Part shown: positions 1 to 12,180 of the stretch, piece by piece | Numbering within the stretch: position 1 is the first letter of the stretch | Layout: each line of letters opens with the position of its first letter | Assembly: GCA_029237695.1 (NCBI GenBank) | Contig: CM055278.1 | Coordinates: forward strand, 79,877,817-79,941,816 | Length of the DNA stretch: 64,000 nt | Source of the DNA: Conchocele bisecta | Taxonomy: Eukaryota > Mollusca > Bivalvia > Lucinida > Thyasiridae | Direction: 5' to 3' | Translations under genes and position numbers: made by a program | The notes under the pieces: model-generated | Told to the model about the DNA's origin: nothing | Databases searched by the model: none | What the model saw: only the letters and a program-made list of their open reading frames with translations

Positions 1-217
1 CACAGGCTGGTATGGAACTACACTGGTCGCGAACCCCATAGGCCCCATTTATCCAGTCACAGCCACATATAAGCAAGTGCACGTGCTATGTTCACCCGTA
101 TGTGTTCAATCATCCGTGACAATCAACAAAAGCGATCTATTAAATAAGACGGCTGCTCAACTGAGGTTGCACACTCACGATATAACTCTGGTTTTCTAGG
201 AAAGAACTAAATATAGT

Positions 218-515
218 CAGTGGCGGATCCAGCATTTGGGGAATGGGGGGGGGGGTGTCTAGTTGCGAATGTAACTTGCAATCGATTCCCGTACCGTCCG
301 TAGCTGGCTGTGGACGGTACGGGAGTAATTGTAAGAGCTACAGTTGGCAACTAGGAGGTTGTCCTATTTTCGAGCTCTTCGAAATGCACTTTCCTGTGTT
401 TTACGGCATTTAAATTCAGACTCCAACTGGTGGTAAAATGTGATCTATGTAAACTCCGTGGCTGAACGGGGGGCTGCTACACCCGACCCCCCCCCCCCCT
501 CCAGATCCGCCCCTG
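218..515. mobile_element. MITE-like element with GGCGGATCC termini
   Basis: The left end reads CAGTGGCGGATCCAG and the right end reads, on the other strand, CAGGGGCGGATCTGG, giving a short terminal inverted repeat. Next to the ends are a G run (about 245-255) and a C run (about 486-499), which are also complementary. An internal hairpin pairs 288-299 with 312-323 (CCCGTACCGTCC with its complement). There is no coding capacity. Termini of this kind occur in many eukaryotic non-autonomous DNA transposons, often assigned to hAT. I could not find a convincing 8-bp target duplication, so the superfamily is a guess. Confidence 0.6.
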
Positions 516-522
516 GGAGTGG

Positions 523-1650
523 AATATCATTAAAGGTCAACTTGTTTTTTTTATTTTTGTAAACACTGCAATTTTATAATATGAAATAAATGCTGAAAAC
601 CGCGTGTAAAAAATAACAAATATTAAAAAGGTTTGAATTTTTTAATTAGCTGAAATATGCGAGTTTCACTATGACGTCATCAAAGAACAATTATTTTTTT
701 ATATATTTTTATATTGAGTCCAAGTTATTTTTTTTCTCATTATTTTATTACATGAACTTGATAATTTATGCTGAAATAAAATACACAAATATTTCTATTT
801 TGATTAAAACTCTTTTTATTGGGATTTTCAAAAGTTTGTTGGAAGGAAAACATTTGCATAAATTTGCATAAAATGTACAATTATGAAAACGTGCATAATG
901 TTTGATCGAATTATTATGTTTGCATGGGATTTAAATACAGCAAAAACTGCGGGATGTCTTTACGACCCTGTGTGACCCGTGGGTATTGCTCGATTAAAAC
1001 TTAATTTGTTCCTAAATGTGACATATGTACATATATAACCTAGATATGAACCTATACAGTGATACTGTACTATACTATGCTGTACTGTACTATACCGCGC
1101 ATGATGGAGTTGCTATGTGGGCCATCTTAGTGTGTACAGTGACATGCAAGCAGCTATCTGAGTGTATTGTCACTGGTGTCTACTCGCCTACTATGCGAGT
1201 AAATATGGTTTTACGTAGTACGTGTAACGTGTACACTGACAATACGCTGTGCGTCAGATGAACAAAAACAAATTTTTTCTGACATTGATGGGAGAAATGC
1301 TCAGATATCTCTTCTTTTGTATAATTTGCTGGCATACTATTACTACCACTCTGTTGTCATATTTGTCTATGATGCATTGCACCAACTTTTATTAGGTTTG
1401 CTGTGGTATTAATTGCTGTATGTGTCAAATGCTCAAAGTGGTGAAACTGTACGATGGCTTGTACATACAAAGATGGCGAAGATGGCAACTCAATGTACCA
1501 TATAGTATACAGTAACAAGACAATATTCACATATACTATATTCATATATCACATCACTCTTATGAAGCAAGTATCATTGAAGCCAAGTGTATCTTTCTAC
1601 ATTGTATCACCTTAAGTCCTTAACATGGACACCATTTATTCCAAGAACAA
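523..1650. other. AT-rich intergenic sequence, nothing recognised
   Basis: This stretch is A+T rich with poly-T and poly-A runs. Around 1050-1100 there is a short low-complexity stretch based on TACTGTACTATAC. Short open frames occur but show no recognisable protein character. Confidence 0.5.
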
Positions 1651-1936
1651 AATAAATTACAGTGCAATCTTTTTAAACCGGTTAACACGGTGACATTATT
1701 TTATTTGCTGAAAAAAAAACAACAACAAGAAATACAATGGAACCTCTTTACATCGTACACCATGAAGTTAATATTATTCCAAGAAAGGCAAAAAAATAAA
1801 GTAGAATGTCTTTAAACCGTCGTGTAATCCTTTTATTCATAGAATTCCCAAAATACGATGGAACCTCTTTCAACCGTACACAAAACAGTCGATCGTCTTT
1901 AATGGAGTTATGATTTTATCAACAAACACAATTCAG

Positions 1937-2271
1937 TACAGTCGAACCTCCCCGAACAGCCACCTCTCTACAACAACAGCCGATATTTGATGTCCCAAAT
2001 GGATGATTTCCTCTATATTGAACCATTACACAGCTGAGCAACTTGTCGTCTGTTGTTGCTTTATATATTGCCTTCTTTCTCAGCATAACATGGTATGACA
2101 GCACTTTAATGCTGTCAAATCGTGTGTTTGATGAGCATAATCGAGGAAAATAAATAAACAGCAGACGACCAAAAAATAATTTAGCATTAACCTCCCTACA
2201 ACAGCCACCTCTCTACAACAGCCAGTTTTGTGTATTCCCATGTGTGGCTGTTGTAGAGAGGTTGCACTGTA
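1937..2271. mobile_element. MITE with TA-CAGT termini (pogo/mariner-like)
   Basis: The left end is TACAGTCGAACCTCC and the right end is GAGGTTGCACTGTA, which is its approximate reverse complement and gives a flanking TA at both sides. The sub-terminal sequence ACAGCCACCTCTCTACAACA appears near the left end and twice near the right (about 2190-2260). The right part folds on itself, with CTCTCTACAACAGCC pairing with GGCTGTTGTAGAGAG. It encodes no protein. TA target plus CAGT ends fits Tc1/mariner-pogo MITEs. A second dispersed repeat (2043-2170) is nested inside. Confidence 0.6.
2043..2170 (+). repeat. Dispersed repeat with GTCGTCTG ends, copy 1
   Basis: The ends are GTCGTCTGTTGTTGC and AACAGCAGACGAC, an inverted pair, with a TTTGATG-containing interior and CAGCACTTTA. 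A related copy lies at 55030-55167. It is probably a short non-autonomous DNA transposon. Confidence 0.55.
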
Positions 2272-2668
2272 GTATCGTAATCGTATTCCAAGAAAATAAA
2301 AACAAAGACGGTGGAACCTCTTTAAAACGTACACAATGGAGGCATGCACTTTATTCCAAGAAAAATAAAACAAAAAACAGTCGGCCCGTAAAGTCATACT
2401 TGTATACTAAGAAAAAGAATAGAGCGGAATCTCTTAAAACCGAACAACATAATATTATTCCAAGAAAAGGAAAGCAAAACACATAGAATCTCTATCATTT
2501 ATTCAAAGACAAGAAAAACAAAAGACGGTGGAACGTCTTTAAACCGTACACCATGAATCGTACATTTTATTCCAGGAAGAACAAAACAAAATACAGTAGA
2601 ATATCTTTAAACGGTACAGAATCTAGACGTCATATTTATATTCCAAGAAAAACAAAACAACACAAGTA

Positions 2669-3380
2669 CTAGTAGGAGGGCAAGCACACATACAATTAAT
2701 TCTGTTCAACCCGACAGAGCAAAAGCAACGACTACTTTAAATCAATGCATTATATCATCCTGAACACGAATCCGGTGTCGGTCAATCAAATCAGGTGGTA
2801 CAAGGTCATTTTGGGGGTCATTGAGTGCACATGGGTCAAATGAGTGCAAAACTCACTGTATTTTGATAATACAATATGTACTTGCATAACATTTCAGAAA
2901 AATCCTATAAAGTTTTTGTATTGGTGATAATTGTTTTATGGGGCATATACAAAGTGATTCGGTTTGCTGGGACGTCTCTATCGTTGAGAGTATCAACATA
3001 TTCAAGATGGCCACCAAGCATCAATATTTAGCCTGAAATGTGTACATATTTGATGAATGAAAACAAATAGGCACTTGTATCTTGATCGCACGGACGCTGA
3101 AAAACCTTTGGTTACCATGTATTAATTTTAAACATGCATGGAATCTATCAAATCCATATGAATCCAAGATGGACGCCACTATTCATCAATAGCAGGCATC
3201 ATTATCTACACTGTGGTGGACCATATCTTGGAACTAAGCTAGTTTGATTTTCATCTGAGATATGATATTAAAATATAGATCAATATTTACGCTCTTCATA
3301 AAGAGCATGTTTAATTAAAAATGGCCGCCATATTTTCAACAAAAAAATCGTTAAAATGTTATTGGATATAATTTTTACTT
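2669..3380 (+). repeat. Left inverted repeat of the 2669-7146 element
   Basis: This arm carries several copies of an AAGATGG(C/A)CGCCA-like motif (3004, 3170, 3320) that also occur, inverted, in the right arm. The inner boundary is approximate because the arms fade gradually. Confidence 0.5.
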
Positions 3381-6300
3381 TTGCTTTACTTATTTATACT
3401 TCTTCATTCTGTTAGACGGTTAAATCAGTAAGTTGGACACACTTCATGTTGAAGTCATTTGTAGTTTTGTTTATTCGAAATGGTCGCCTCATATTGTGGT
3501 ACTGGTAATTGCGCGTCTCTTTTCATTTACTTTTACATTTCTTTATAGGACAAATTCACATGTGTTCAGACTAGTATTTCACTGATAATACACTTGGTGA
3601 TGATCTAATTAGTTTACACTCGTTGTAAAGTCAGAATTTTAAAATATATGTACTGTTTGTTTAAATATATTGTATGTTATGTTATTTCAATCACTTTATA
3701 CTTAATTATAACCAAGATAGAACATGTCATTAAACAATTCATGTAAAATACAACACTTATCAAATAGTATTTATTATAGTTTCTGTTTCCGTGTCTATCC
3801 ATACATCCACGAGTGGATATACCCATATACATACCTTTAAATTACACTGAACTATTTAATAATTGTCCCATATAAGTCTGTATAAGGCAGATCAGCATAT
3901 TCTATTTCAGCAAAACTCTCCGCATGACTGCATGTGTAATCATCGCTGATAAATGGAAATATATTCTCAATTAACATATATTCTCATCGACAAAAGTCCC
4001 GTCCCGTGCACTGCATTGAAATCAATATTGACAGCGGCTATGCGTGCCACATATTTTGTAACGAATGGTTATGATTTAGAGGCCTCAGATCAGATATGTG
4101 TCAATGTTTAGCTTTATACATTTCGCTTCCAGGTTCGCTCAAACCCGGTTGATTTGTGTACATTAGTTATCCATGAATCGCAATATCGTCAGAGACATAT
4201 GGGTACAATGATATGCTCTATATATTTAACAAAGCACTACCCAAAATACATGCATGTTTGGTCTCTTACGATCTTCTTTATATGTCGTATGTTGGTGTGC
4301 ATAGACACGGACGATCGTACGTTCTGATATAGTTATATATTAGCATAGAATAATCAACCATGTTCATTTGAAACAAAGTAACATATTAATGCATGTAACC
4401 TATTACATTTGTATATATTATATTACACATATGGTTGTGATATTATAATACACCGCTATGACATTTATACACATACCATGTAAGGAAATTATATGACTAC
4501 AGCATATATGATTAAAGTATATGGTATTCCCCAGAAACAGCGCCCTTCATAACTGATACATATACATATATATGCATTCAAGATAGACTGCATTATGACC
4601 GCATACTACATTTATATAACTTTTATTCTTTCTATATACCAAACAATCTCATGAATGACCTCAACATATGTTCCATCATGAACTCACAGCATATTGATCT
4701 CGATCACATGATATTTTAATATTCATACATATGTGACTCACAAATACTGAATCATTCAATTCATCCTATTTACATAGTCCATGTCTACCTGTATATTACT
4801 ACTTGATATTATAGGTAATCCAAACGCGATTGTATTGTTAATAAACACAGCATATGCCGTTTATGAGCAGAGATGTAATGTCCTGGATGACACCATGTAC
4901 TGCATACTTAGATATATAGAGTAATGTGAATATGGCTCACAAATACAGGTTAATAACTTATTCCTACATGTACTTATATGTCCTAGTACATGGCTACCGG
5001 CATGTGACTATTTAAATGATACGTCACCCAAAAGTTATTTTATTTGGGCAATAACAACAACATATGTGGTATATAAACTGAGATGCGATGACCATGATCA
5101 CACCATTGACTCTACATATATACAATATGTATATGTTATATCATTCACCAATTTTAAAGTAATTGACTGTGTCTATTGCTACACCGACAATCACACTCGC
5201 ACTGTCAATGTTCAGTGTTTCCAAGTTGTTGGTATTCCATGATCATGCTATTGTCGTCAATATTACGACTTTGTTGTAATAATAAATGTACTGATAAAGA
5301 CTTTTCAATTATAAATGGTGGGAATATAACGTATGCAAACGCAGTAGAATTGATATTTCCATATAACGCTTAAATAACTCAGGATGCAATGGCGTATTTT
5401 TTTTCATATCCAAAAAGCTAAGCATACTTCTTCGCTATGTAAAAACGCTGCTTTCATTATGTGGGAAGTGAATTGGTAGTTGTTACGTAGCCAATCAAGT
5501 TCATAATTCGTCAACTTCCATTTGATATGTCAATCGCTGTGCCTACCGTTTCGTGTACAACATTAATAAACTGATTATCGTTGTTCATATATAGATATTA
5601 GGTTTCGCTATAATAAAATGACACAATAGCCGCAGGGAATGTACCGGTATCTGATGGTTTCGATGTATGCAACAGGCCCGTAACCAGACTTTTTGAAGCA
5701 GGGAGTCTAGGGGCTCTGGAGGTCAGGGGCACATAATACGACTGACTGATTATGAAATGACTACGTATTGACAATAACTCGTATTTTAGTGCATCAAACT
5801 GTGGACATCAAGGCAGGATGTGGGGGAGGGGGTCGTCCGAACGCACCGACGGACCTGTTGCAATAATAAAATTTAATAAAATAAAGTTAACAAATTATAG
5901 ATTTCCAAACGGTTTAATGTTGAATGGCATTACACGGACTAACAACAGATCATTTTATCTGCATGGATGGAGGCGGGTAACTGAATATGTGCATACAATT
6001 TCTATCCAGCCCTGACATTAGACAAACCGGATATACTGTCATGTCTTCAACATACTATAGTAACATAGCCCCCCCACCCCACTCCCCATTAACGTAGTAG
6101 GATTAACACTGATCGTATTACTTTTATAACGGGATTAGCCGGATTCATCTCTCGCCTGCAAGAAAGGTAAATAAGGGCCAAGCCAGGGATATCGAGCTCC
6201 CCGGCAAGACTTAATCCCATTGTTAAATTACGATTCACGCTGAAACATTGATTTTAGGGTGTAGCATATGCTATGTCTACCCTACTTAATATAGACGTAT

Positions 6301-6429
6301 CATAATTGTATCCATGTTGCTGGCGATCTTTGATTTACCTTTGTTTGTGGCGAAAGATCATTCGGTACACTTTGGAACACAAGCTTCGCAGTTTTAAAAT
6401 ATTACAAATACGATTTCCAATTATGTTCC

Positions 6430-7146
6430 ATTTCGTTACTATTTTTAAGAGCTTAAGCGGCCATCTTGAATATCCCAACATAGTCAAATAAGAAGTATAT
6501 TACATGGATTCATTCATTTTTGTGAAGAACACATGCAGTAATACCGAAAAGAAATGCAAACAACTGAATTATAAAAGTTCATGAAAGTGTAGCTATTTTT
6601 GTTATTCCACAAACATTTACTGCACGTCTGGGTAAAATATTTGGAGGCCATCTTGCATCTATATGAATTTATCAGTGGTGAATTGTTGTTATAAGTTACC
6701 TAAACGTACTTTTATGTATGTAAACGCATAATGTAAGTGCCGAACGTCATATAACAATCAAGTCAGAATATATTTAAGATAAAATGTTAATACCTGGTGG
6801 CCATCTTGAAAATCGCAAAATAGACAACGATTTGAACCACCATAAAACTGAATCGTTTCATATATGTCCTAAGGAAGAATACACAACAATTTAAACAACT
6901 TTATCTGATATTTCAAGCATAATATACACGACATGGCCATCTACTGATATAAAATATGTTTTTGAACTCGTTTGACCTCTTAATGACCCCAAAAGTGACC
7001 TTGTCCCACCTAATTTGATTGACCGACACCGGATTCATGTTCAGGAAGGTATATGATGTATCAATCTAGCATAGTCGTTGCTTTTGCTCTCTTGGGTTGA
7101 ACTGAAGTCGTTTTCAGCCACTTCTGTTCAAAGTGCCCCTCCACTA
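6430..7146 (-). repeat. Right inverted repeat of the 2669-7146 element
   Basis: This is the reverse-complement partner of 2669-3380. GGCCATCTTGAA appears at 6460 and 6800 and GGCCATCTTGCA at 6647, spaced as in the left arm. The outer 150 bases are the best conserved. Confidence 0.5.
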
Positions 7147-8215
7147 TACCCTTTACATTCGGAATGCACCTTTTTAGTTTTGTTATTTCTCAATGAAAGT
7201 ATATATTGTGCTAAAAATAGATTTTTTGAAATAATTGTGAAATGTTTAAAAGTTTAACATTTGTTTTCATAGTTACGTAACTTGCAAGCTATCTAGATAG
7301 GTTTTAGAAGTAAATTGTTCGCTTTTCGACTCCTCCTGTACGTCCTCCAGCTCCTTTTGCCCCGTGTTAAAAATTCCCATTGTAAACTCGTTTTTTCGCA
7401 ATAAAGTCAATATTTGATGGAATTTCATCAAATAAAAAATACAAAAACTTGGGAGGGTGACTTTTTTGTTAAGGATGAAAAAGAACTATGATTTAATGTG
7501 CTTAATAGCCAAAGGTTCGTCGGCAGAACAACGGGTAACATACACACATAATGTATGTTCCTGATCGCAAAGCTAGCCTGAGAAGGGGTCACCCCAGGAT
7601 GTCCAGTTTAGAGAAGTTCCACTGTAGACAGAACTTGTAGATTTTATACTTAGTTGATATCGACAATTTTGGATAGTATCGGATCATAAATAGAGAATAC
7701 CAGGCTAGTGTCTTTTGATATCAAATGTATCAGGCTAGGAAACGCGTAGGAATTCCGAGGCTTGGAACTCCAGATCAATATGTGCATCCGCGCACTCTGG
7801 TCGGGGTTTACATCTAACCAATGGAACATCAGTTTTCACTTGTTCAATGCCTAATACAACACTATGTTATCAGGCAGTACGTATTCGGTCGATACATGTC
7901 AGGCTACCTGATAAAGGCTATTTAAAGGTAGCGAGTCCCGGATATCCAATATGTCGTTTTTCACTTCATGACCACCGAATGACCTATGTTTATATACCGT
8001 TTATTTAACCGCGTGAGCTGATTATCGTGAAATAATGCACGAGTGATTGTGTCCTTACGCCGAAAAAACGAGTGAGCGTAGGGAAGATTTGTGCGGGCCG
8101 CACTGAAGGTGGCTGTCAGTGACGGTCTTGTGATTCAGAGGGTGTAAGTCGCCCTACGTTACCAACAGAAATTCGGGTTACTTACATGTATAGGTGCAAT
8201 TGGGTTCACGAATAA
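7147..8215. other. Intergenic sequence with dispersed repeat fragments
   Basis: 7200-7560 carries a repeat shared with both flanks of the polymerase element (see the entry at 7380). A TIR-like end, GTTCCACTGTA, closes at 7626. The motif CATCCGCGCACTCTGGTC at 7784 recurs in related forms near 26320, 26570 and 55300. No coding sequence was seen. Confidence 0.5.
7380..7560 (+). repeat. Dispersed repeat around ATATTTGATGGAATTTCATC, copy 1
   Basis: This repeat contains ATATTTGATGGAATTTCATC, a GGGAGGGTG block, GATGAAAAA, and a downstream block ending TCGTCGGCAGAAC. Related copies are at 57050-57200 (minus strand) and 62730-62895 (plus strand), immediately outside the two ends of the polymerase element. 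Confidence 0.6.
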
Positions 8216-8217
8216 AA

Positions 8218-8250
8218 TACAGTGAAACATCTCTAAACCGGAGACCCTGT
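8218..8250 (+). repeat. Isolated CAGTGAAACATCTCTAAACC terminus
   Basis: A single copy of the TIR-like motif that is central to the 82-bp satellite, preceded by TA and followed by GGAGACCCTG. It probably marks the edge of a decayed MITE. The other edge is not obvious. Confidence 0.45.
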
Positions 8251-8625
8251 ACTATACCAATACTATACGTATACTATACCAATACGATATGTTTTCTATA
8301 CGATATGCATATAATATAAACGTACATACCAACCAATATCGTATAGATATACCATTCAAATCGTACGTTTATACGATTTGTATACATGTGTATAATTCTG
8401 GTACGTTTGTATAGTACAAATATACCAGATTATGGTATATTCATACCATATCCGTACGGACATATCGTACATACGAACGGATATCGTATGTTTGTATAAT
8501 ATTCGTATAGTACGTTTGTACTATACGATGATACGGTACAAACATACCAATATTATATGATCATACGATATGCTCATTAAATATACCAATACTATAAGAT
8601 TACGGTATGCATACTATATTAGTAT
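8250..8625. repeat. Palindrome-rich low-complexity tract built on TATACCAATACGATA
   Basis: The tract is made almost entirely of short words such as CAATACGATATG, ATACGATTTGTATAC, CATACGATATG and GTATAGTAC and their complements, with many overlapping short inverted repeats. The unit boundaries are too degenerate for a clean period. No coding sequence was seen. Confidence 0.6.
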
Positions 8626-9720
8626 ATACAAATAGGTAAGGAGCAGAAATAACGCTACTGTAGGTCTACTTTCTAAATTAATATAGCTGAAACCCTGAGT
8701 TTTAAAACCTGTCAATTGTCTAAGCCGCCGGTGCATTTACGGTACAGCAGTGTATTATATTGTAAAATGGGTATTTTACATCCTCACAATTACCTTAACA
8801 GTTTATGATTCATCTCATTACAATCATATTGCCACCTCAGTACAGTTGCTTACAAATATCTCCATACGAACGGAAATGTGCACAGAAATGCAATTCAATA
8901 TCAAATTAAAACATCTTTTAAAAAGTTATTTCGTCCCATAGATTTTGTAGTCCAACGTTGTATAGCATAACCTCAGAAACCGGAAGTGTGTTTTCATTGG
9001 CCATTGAGAGATGCTTAATCCAATCAGGAATTGCCATTTGGTACACAAACCACGACCTGGAAGTGCGCACGCGTACCCGACAATGGTTTGAATAAAGTAT
9101 ACAATTTATTTAAAGAACATGATAAATTTAGTATTCGATTTTCACGTAAGGCCACAAACAGTGGCGAATGTGTAGGATGATAAGTGTTTTGTGTAACCCA
9201 AATGGCATTTAGAAACTCTTGATGTTTTTGTATAAGGCCGTAAAAATAATTAGTTTGGTTCTCAGACACGGGGTTTGCGGAATGTGACGCGGGAGGGTGT
9301 TTTTTTTAATATATTTGATTTCGTTTGAAATGCTTGATTCTGATTTTTTTGCAAGTCGTCAGATGCATATATGCTCTATAAAGTTACTATAGCCCATGAA
9401 GACGTTAAAATTACCATATTTTCGTCAGACATGATTGGATTTAACATATTTTTGCATGGTAGTGTTTTTTTTACTCATCATCTGGCGAATTTACAGTACA
9501 ATTGTATTTCTCCATGGCGATGAAATGCTCGACGCCCAGGGATTTTTCTGACGCAGCGATAGCTGAGAACCAAAATACATTTATATATGGCCTAACATTA
9601 GTCTGGCTCTGAGGATAACTGCCTTATCGCATCGCAGTTGTTTTTACCTATACACCACCGCATGCGCTAATCTTGCCAATATTTTTAAATGCGTTTCTTA
9701 CAAAATATTGCGCTTACAAG
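8626..9720. other. Intergenic sequence, nothing recognised
   Basis: I see no repeat structure, RNA gene or protein-like open frame here apart from short T runs near 9300. Confidence 0.45.
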
Positions 9721-9724
9721 TATG

Positions 9725-9843
9725 CAGCTTGGTTGGATGAGCATGAGCTGTGCCACAGCTCAGGCACAGTCAATCAAACTGTTTGATTGTGAGTTGATAT
9801 TGCCGATATATGTCCACAAACGTTCACATCATGGCAAGATTAA
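9725..9843 (+). repeat. Dispersed repeat, copy 1 of a pair with 56641-56760
   Basis: It shares ACAGCTCAGGCACAGTCAAT, CAAACTG, TTGATTG, GAGTTGATATTGCC and AAGATTAAC in the same order and orientation as 56641-56760. Its interior contains a small inverted repeat around CAATCAAAC / GTTTGATTG. Confidence 0.65.
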
Positions 9844-10034
9844 CGCTGGCGGTTATGTAGCGACTTCAAGAAGAAAACCTAGAAACAAATTTAATTCCTC
9901 ATTTGCTTAGAAACTACTGTCGAATCATTCGAAATTTGAAATCAAGCAGCGATGCACTGGTTGCAATTGCTATATATGTTCAGAAATGTTGATAATCTCG
10001 GTAATCTCGCCGGTGGTTGTATAGTAGAACTTCT

Positions 10035-10220
10035 GTAGCCTATTTCACCAACATTGCAAAGTATACTTTTCTAGCAAAGTATACTTTGAGGGAGTAATCA
10101 TTTATTTTTCCTGAAATGCATTATTTCATATAGAAGTAACGATTGCATATATTTGATCCTAAAATTGCAAAATTTCTCCGTCAAAGTATACTTTGCTAGC
10201 AATGTGGTAAAATAGGCTAC
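10035..10220. mobile_element. MITE with GTAGCCTATTT termini
   Basis: The left end GTAGCCTATTTCACCA and the right end TGGTAAAATAGGCTAC are inverted. The sub-terminal palindrome AAAGTATACTTT occurs twice near the left end and once near the right, and CTAGCAAAGTATACTTTGA is shared in inverted form. The element is ~186 bp and non-coding. The superfamily is unknown. Confidence 0.7.
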
Positions 10221-10274
10221 TGCTACTCTGTAACATTGTAGTCGTGCACTTTTGACAACATATGTGTGACAATT

Positions 10275-10366
10275 TAAAGGTACATGCCCACGCAATGTGC
10301 TGAACATGTCTCAGATGATGTCTCTGATAGAAAGAACATTGTATGCCTACTGCGTGGGCATGTACA
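10275..10366. mobile_element. Short MITE of the GGTACATGCCCAC family
   Basis: The left arm GGTACATGCCCACGCA pairs with the right arm TGCGTGGGCATGTAC. The interior includes CAGATGATGTCTCTGATA and AAGAACATT, the reverse complement of sequence inside the longer family member at 19039-19668. This is therefore an internally deleted copy. Confidence 0.65.
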
Positions 10367-10620
10367 GTAGGGTCATCGTGTAAGTGTATCGTTTCCACGC
10401 ATGCGTGTCGTGTGCATCCAGTGTTCGTCTCGTGCCGTGTTTTTAATGAGGACACGAAATTCGTTTCGTTTTACTAATTTGCATATCGTGTTGGTGTGAA
10501 TCGTGCCGTGTAAAACGATACGAATTAGAAGATAGGTGCCGTGGTACACGGCATTCGTGCCGTGTTACACGGCATTCGTGCCGTGCCACACGGGACGATT
10601 TGGATTAACCAATGAGATGC
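10367..10620. repeat. Palindromic minisatellite-bearing repeat (GCCGTG...CACGGC), copy 1
   Basis: A ~20-bp unit resembling GTGCCGTGTTACACGGCATT, itself a near-palindrome, repeats about three times (10530-10600), with diverged versions upstream (10430, 10500). The outer sequence AGTAGGGTCA...CGTGTAAGTG matches, in reverse, 23110-23145, so this is a dispersed element rather than a local expansion. Confidence 0.55.
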
Positions 10621-11030
10621 ACCGGTTCATTTCGCATGTAAACTTCCGGATTTCATTTCGATTTTCGGCCACGATTTAAAGTTTTTCAAAATGAATAATT
10701 TTTCAGTTTTACGATACAGAATCAATTTAAAACTGAGGATTGTGAAGTATCACAATGCATCTTATACATGTGTGTTCAATAAGGTAATTCATCAGTAATT
10801 GATCATTGTACTCCGCACCACCGCCAAGGACACACAACAATGACCCCGCCCCCCCCCCCCCCCACGCACACACACCGGCCATCTACATTTGGCATCCTAA
10901 AAGTTCCGGTCTGTATCCCACAGTGGGAACAACGTGTATCACCACCACCCCAGTTTTTGTCTATGACTACAGAACACACACGACCCCCACTTCTGTCTGA
11001 AGACTTGCATGACTTAAGTTAAATGCAGAC
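10621..11030. other. Intergenic sequence with a C run
   Basis: It holds a run of about 15 C near 10849-10863 inside a CACACA/CACCACC-rich stretch. Proline- and threonine-rich open frames arise from this low complexity and are not credible genes. Confidence 0.5.
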
Positions 11031-12180
11031 TACTAGTCATGGTTCGGTGGCCGACTGATCAGGTGATATACTAGTCATGGTTCGGTGGCCTACTGATCAA
11101 GTTCCAAACTAGTCCTGGTGCGATGGCCGACGGATTCAAGTTCCACTAGTCCTGTGCGATGGACGATCTTGATCAAGTTCCAAACTGTCCTGGTGCGCCT
11201 GGCCGACTGATTCAAAGTTCCAAACTAGTCCTGTGCGCCTGGCCGACTGATCAAGTCCAAAACTAGTCTGGTGCGATGGACGACTGATCAAGTTTCCAAC
11301 TAGTCCTGTTGCGATGGCCGACTGATCGAGTGCTATACTAGTCCTGGTGCGATGGCCGACTGATCAAGTGCTAAACTATCGATGTGTTGTGATGGCCGAC
11401 TGGAGCAAGTTCTAAACAAGGCTGGTATGGATGGGCGATTGATCGAGTGCGATAAAAGTGAATTTGATTCCGGTGCTGGGCCGAAATTGTAAAGTTCTAA
11501 AACTAGGTTCTGGTGCGATGGCCACTGATCAAGTTCCAAGCTAGTCCGGTGCGAATTGGCCGACTTTGATCCAAAGTTCAAACTTAGGTCCTGGTGCGAT
11601 GGCCTACTGGAATAAGTTTAAAATAGTCTGGTGCGAATGGACTTGATCCGAAAGTGATTACTAGTCCTGGTGGCGATTGGCCCCGATGATCAAGTGTTCT
11701 AAATTAGTCTGGTGCGAATGACGATGATCCAAAGTTCAAACCTAGTACCTGGGCGATGGTCGAATGATCAAGTTCCAAAATAGGTCCTGGTTGCGATGGC
11801 CGGAGTTGATCAAGTTCCAAACTAGTCCTTGGTGCCGATGGCCCCTGATCAAGTTCCAAATAGGTCCTGGAGCGGATTGGAGACTGATCGAAGTGCTAAA
11901 TACTTAGTCCTTTTTGGTTGTGATGGCCGAATGCTCAATAGTTTGCTAAAACTAGTCCTTGGTTGCGTTGGCGACTGATAAGTTCTAAACTAGTCCTTGG
12001 TATGATGGCCTACTGTCGACTTGCTTAATACTAGTCAAGGTTGCGAATTGCCTACTAGGAGATCAAGTTCTAATCTAGTCCTGGTGCGAAGGCCGACTGA
12101 TCAAGTGCTAAATTAGTCCTGGTGCGATGGCCAACTGATCAAGTTCTAAACTAGTCCTGGTATGATGGCCGACTGATCGA

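Larger units (their letters stand above)
1655..2665 (+). repeat. Degenerate ~70-bp tandem array on the motif GTGGAACCTCTTTAAACCG
   Basis: Units start with variants of ACAGTGGAACCTCTTTAAAC followed by GTACAC and a stretch like TTTATTCCAAGAAAA and AAACAAAA. Copies begin near 1735, 1800, 1857, 2310, 2372, 2440, 2520 and 2590, with spacing about 60-80 bp. The array is interrupted by a MITE at 1937-2271. The lead motif is the same TIR-like motif used by the 82-bp satellite further right, but the rest of the unit is unrelated. The units are strongly diverged, which implies age. Confidence 0.6.
2669..7146. mobile_element. Non-coding ~4.5-kb element with long (~0.7 kb) terminal inverted repeats
   Basis: The outer ~700 bases on each side are diverged reverse complements of each other. 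Matching landmarks, left and right, include AGAGCAAAAGCAACGACTA (2718 / 7073-7091), the block ATCCGGTGTCGGTCAATCAA (2770 / 7015-7035), the ACAAGGTCA block (2799 / 6996) and TCAAGATGGCCACCA (3002 / 6798). TAGTAGGAGGGCA at 2669 faces TGCCCCTCCACTA near 7135. The interior (about 3400-6420) is AT-rich with no open frame above 65 codons, so the element is non-autonomous or dead. The superfamily is not recognised. Divergence between the arms suggests an old insertion. Confidence 0.6.

Noticed and set aside
10806..11022. Proline/threonine-rich small proteins
   Set aside because: They come from a C run and CACACA-type low complexity, and two overlapping frames are equally open.
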